NCBI GenBank assembly: GCA_016714985.1
Contig: JADKBS010000001.1
Location: 701,001 to 765,000 of the forward strand
DNA length: 64,000 nt
Direction of reading: 5' to 3'
Origin: Saprospiraceae bacterium
GTDB lineage: Bacteria; Bacteroidota; Bacteroidia; Chitinophagales; Saprospiraceae
In this document: in pieces, positions 63,301 to 64,000 of the stretch
Layout: the number at the start of each line of letters is the position of its first letter
Numbering within the stretch: position 1 is the first letter of the stretch
The notes under the pieces: model-generated
Told to the model about the DNA's origin: nothing
Seen by the model: only the letters and a program-made list of their open reading frames with translations
Databases searched by the model: none
Made by a program: the position numbers and the translations under genes

Positions 63301-64000
63301 CACAGCACCTACCACAACTACATGGACAGGTTTGCCAACAACGAATGATAGATACGCTAGCCCTGCAACGCTTGCTTCTGGAAATTTAGGCGGAACCACA
63401 AGCCAAGGTACGTATCGGCTTTATCTCAAACTTCCCAGAGCAATACCGAGCACTGTTACGGACAAGAACAAGTATTTCAAAGATAACTATTTAGGAACAT
63501 TGTCTCAGATTTACTTCAAAACCTTGTGCCAGTTGAAAAACGGGAGCTCAAAATCAGAAAGAGACTATGTGGCCGGTTATGCCAATCTGGAAACAACTGC
63601 TGCTAATTCTTATGGCGTAAACAACGCTGGTGATTTGGCATTTATTACCCTTAAAGGAGTGGATGTCCAAAACCCTGCTTTTGGCCAAAAGATACATCCC
63701 ATTAGGAAGGCTTCGTTGGAGCACTTGAGGGCAAACAAACCTGAGCTAGTTTATGGATACAATACAGCGGAAGGAAGCCCAAATAACTTCAAGGCACAAT
63801 TCAAGAACATAGTAGGTTCGATTGGGAATTTCTTTCAGGAAGTGTCCCTGATGTTTGGTGGCTTTAACAGACAGGCAGTTGCCTCTCCTAGGCAATGGTC
63901 TAACACTATCTACTTCAACGGGAACTCCATGGTTAGGCTACAAAGCGGCGAGGGGGCTATGTTTGGAGGGGGGATTCGCGTAAATAAAATTGCAATCAGA
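60330..64000 (+). CDS. Giant RHS/SpvB-like surface protein (frameshift near 61410, 3' end outside window)
   Basis: Signal peptide (ASILLLIFATTLIPTRSYA), then the start typical of Bacteroidota RHS-associated proteins: FASFSPAGSSDMVNLYTGDFNYNIPLMTVPGPNGGYPINLSYSGG and GSWVGYGWDLNIGAINRQM. The first frame stops at 61460. The sequence continues uninterrupted in another frame (LAPSFYTYDILSVSGEGVGG, YRPYRTEAEAL, then about 850 residues to the window edge). A single indel in the A6 or C4 run at 61407-61417 explains the break. No RHS core or C-terminal toxin is visible yet; it should lie beyond the window. Such proteins form shells that enclose polymorphic toxins. Confidence 0.8.

Noticed and set aside
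1..64000. rRNA or tRNA genes
   Set aside because: I looked for clover-leaf-like segments in gaps and for rRNA landmarks and found none; a covariance-model scan would be needed to exclude a tRNA formally.

Overview
The window reads as a chromosome segment of a Bacteroidota bacterium, most likely of the Saprospiria. Support for this is inference from several signs: T9SS type A C-terminal sorting domains on secreted proteins, SprB-type repeats, an LruC-domain lipoprotein, H-NOX and LytTR signalling proteins, and -7 elements of the TAnnTTTG type (with TTG near -33) upstream of rpsA, rimP and the large cytochrome gene.

Layout. 1-3105: end of an outer-membrane barrel gene, a thioredoxin-fold gene, an OmpA-family gene and a 49-residue membrane protein. 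3594-5519: rpsA. 5684-18514: a co-directional electron-transfer locus. It encodes a di-heme cytochrome b-like membrane protein, a membrane-anchored ferredoxin/flavin oxidoreductase, a 23-CXXCH secreted cytochrome, a huge repetitive secreted cytochrome with about 85 CXXCH motifs (10017-16447) and an outer-membrane barrel. Together these could carry electrons from NAD(P)H or quinol across both membranes. 18539-38936: an exopolysaccharide region with acyltransferase/TolC-like, Wzc-like, four glycosyltransferases, Wzy-like, Wzx-like and initiating sugar transferase genes. A nitric-oxide sensor module (H-NOX, hybrid histidine kinase, LytTR regulator) and a receiver-only regulator are embedded in it. 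39315-43449: a lipoprotein, a DUF4058 protein, an LptF/G permease and tgt. 43820-48737: three T9SS cargo proteins, one of them a frameshift-riddled M43 metalloprotease. 49008-54200: rimP-nusA-infB. 54310-57118: NqrM-like protein, sensor kinase, coiled-coil protein. 57525-64000: SprB-repeat protein, lipoprotein and the start of a giant RHS/SpvB-like surface protein that runs out of the window.

Three kinds of non-coding structure stand out. First, five promoters in the exopolysaccharide region carry a CCAAAAAACGAAA box at an invariant 45 nt from a TTTG -7 element; this looks like a regulon signature. Second, two copies of a MITE-like element with 12-bp terminal inverted repeats, two internal hairpins and exact 8-bp target duplications lie in that same region. 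Third, many intergenic gaps hold locus-private arrays of 7-10 bp 'words', usually arranged as inverted repeats that start at or just after the stop codon of the upstream gene; similar word strings also occur in frame inside at least two genes.

Several conserved genes, including tgt and a LytTR regulator, are broken by single-base indels, mostly in homopolymers. Sequencing or assembly error is the simplest reading for those. The M43 protease gene carries so many shifts that real decay is also possible.
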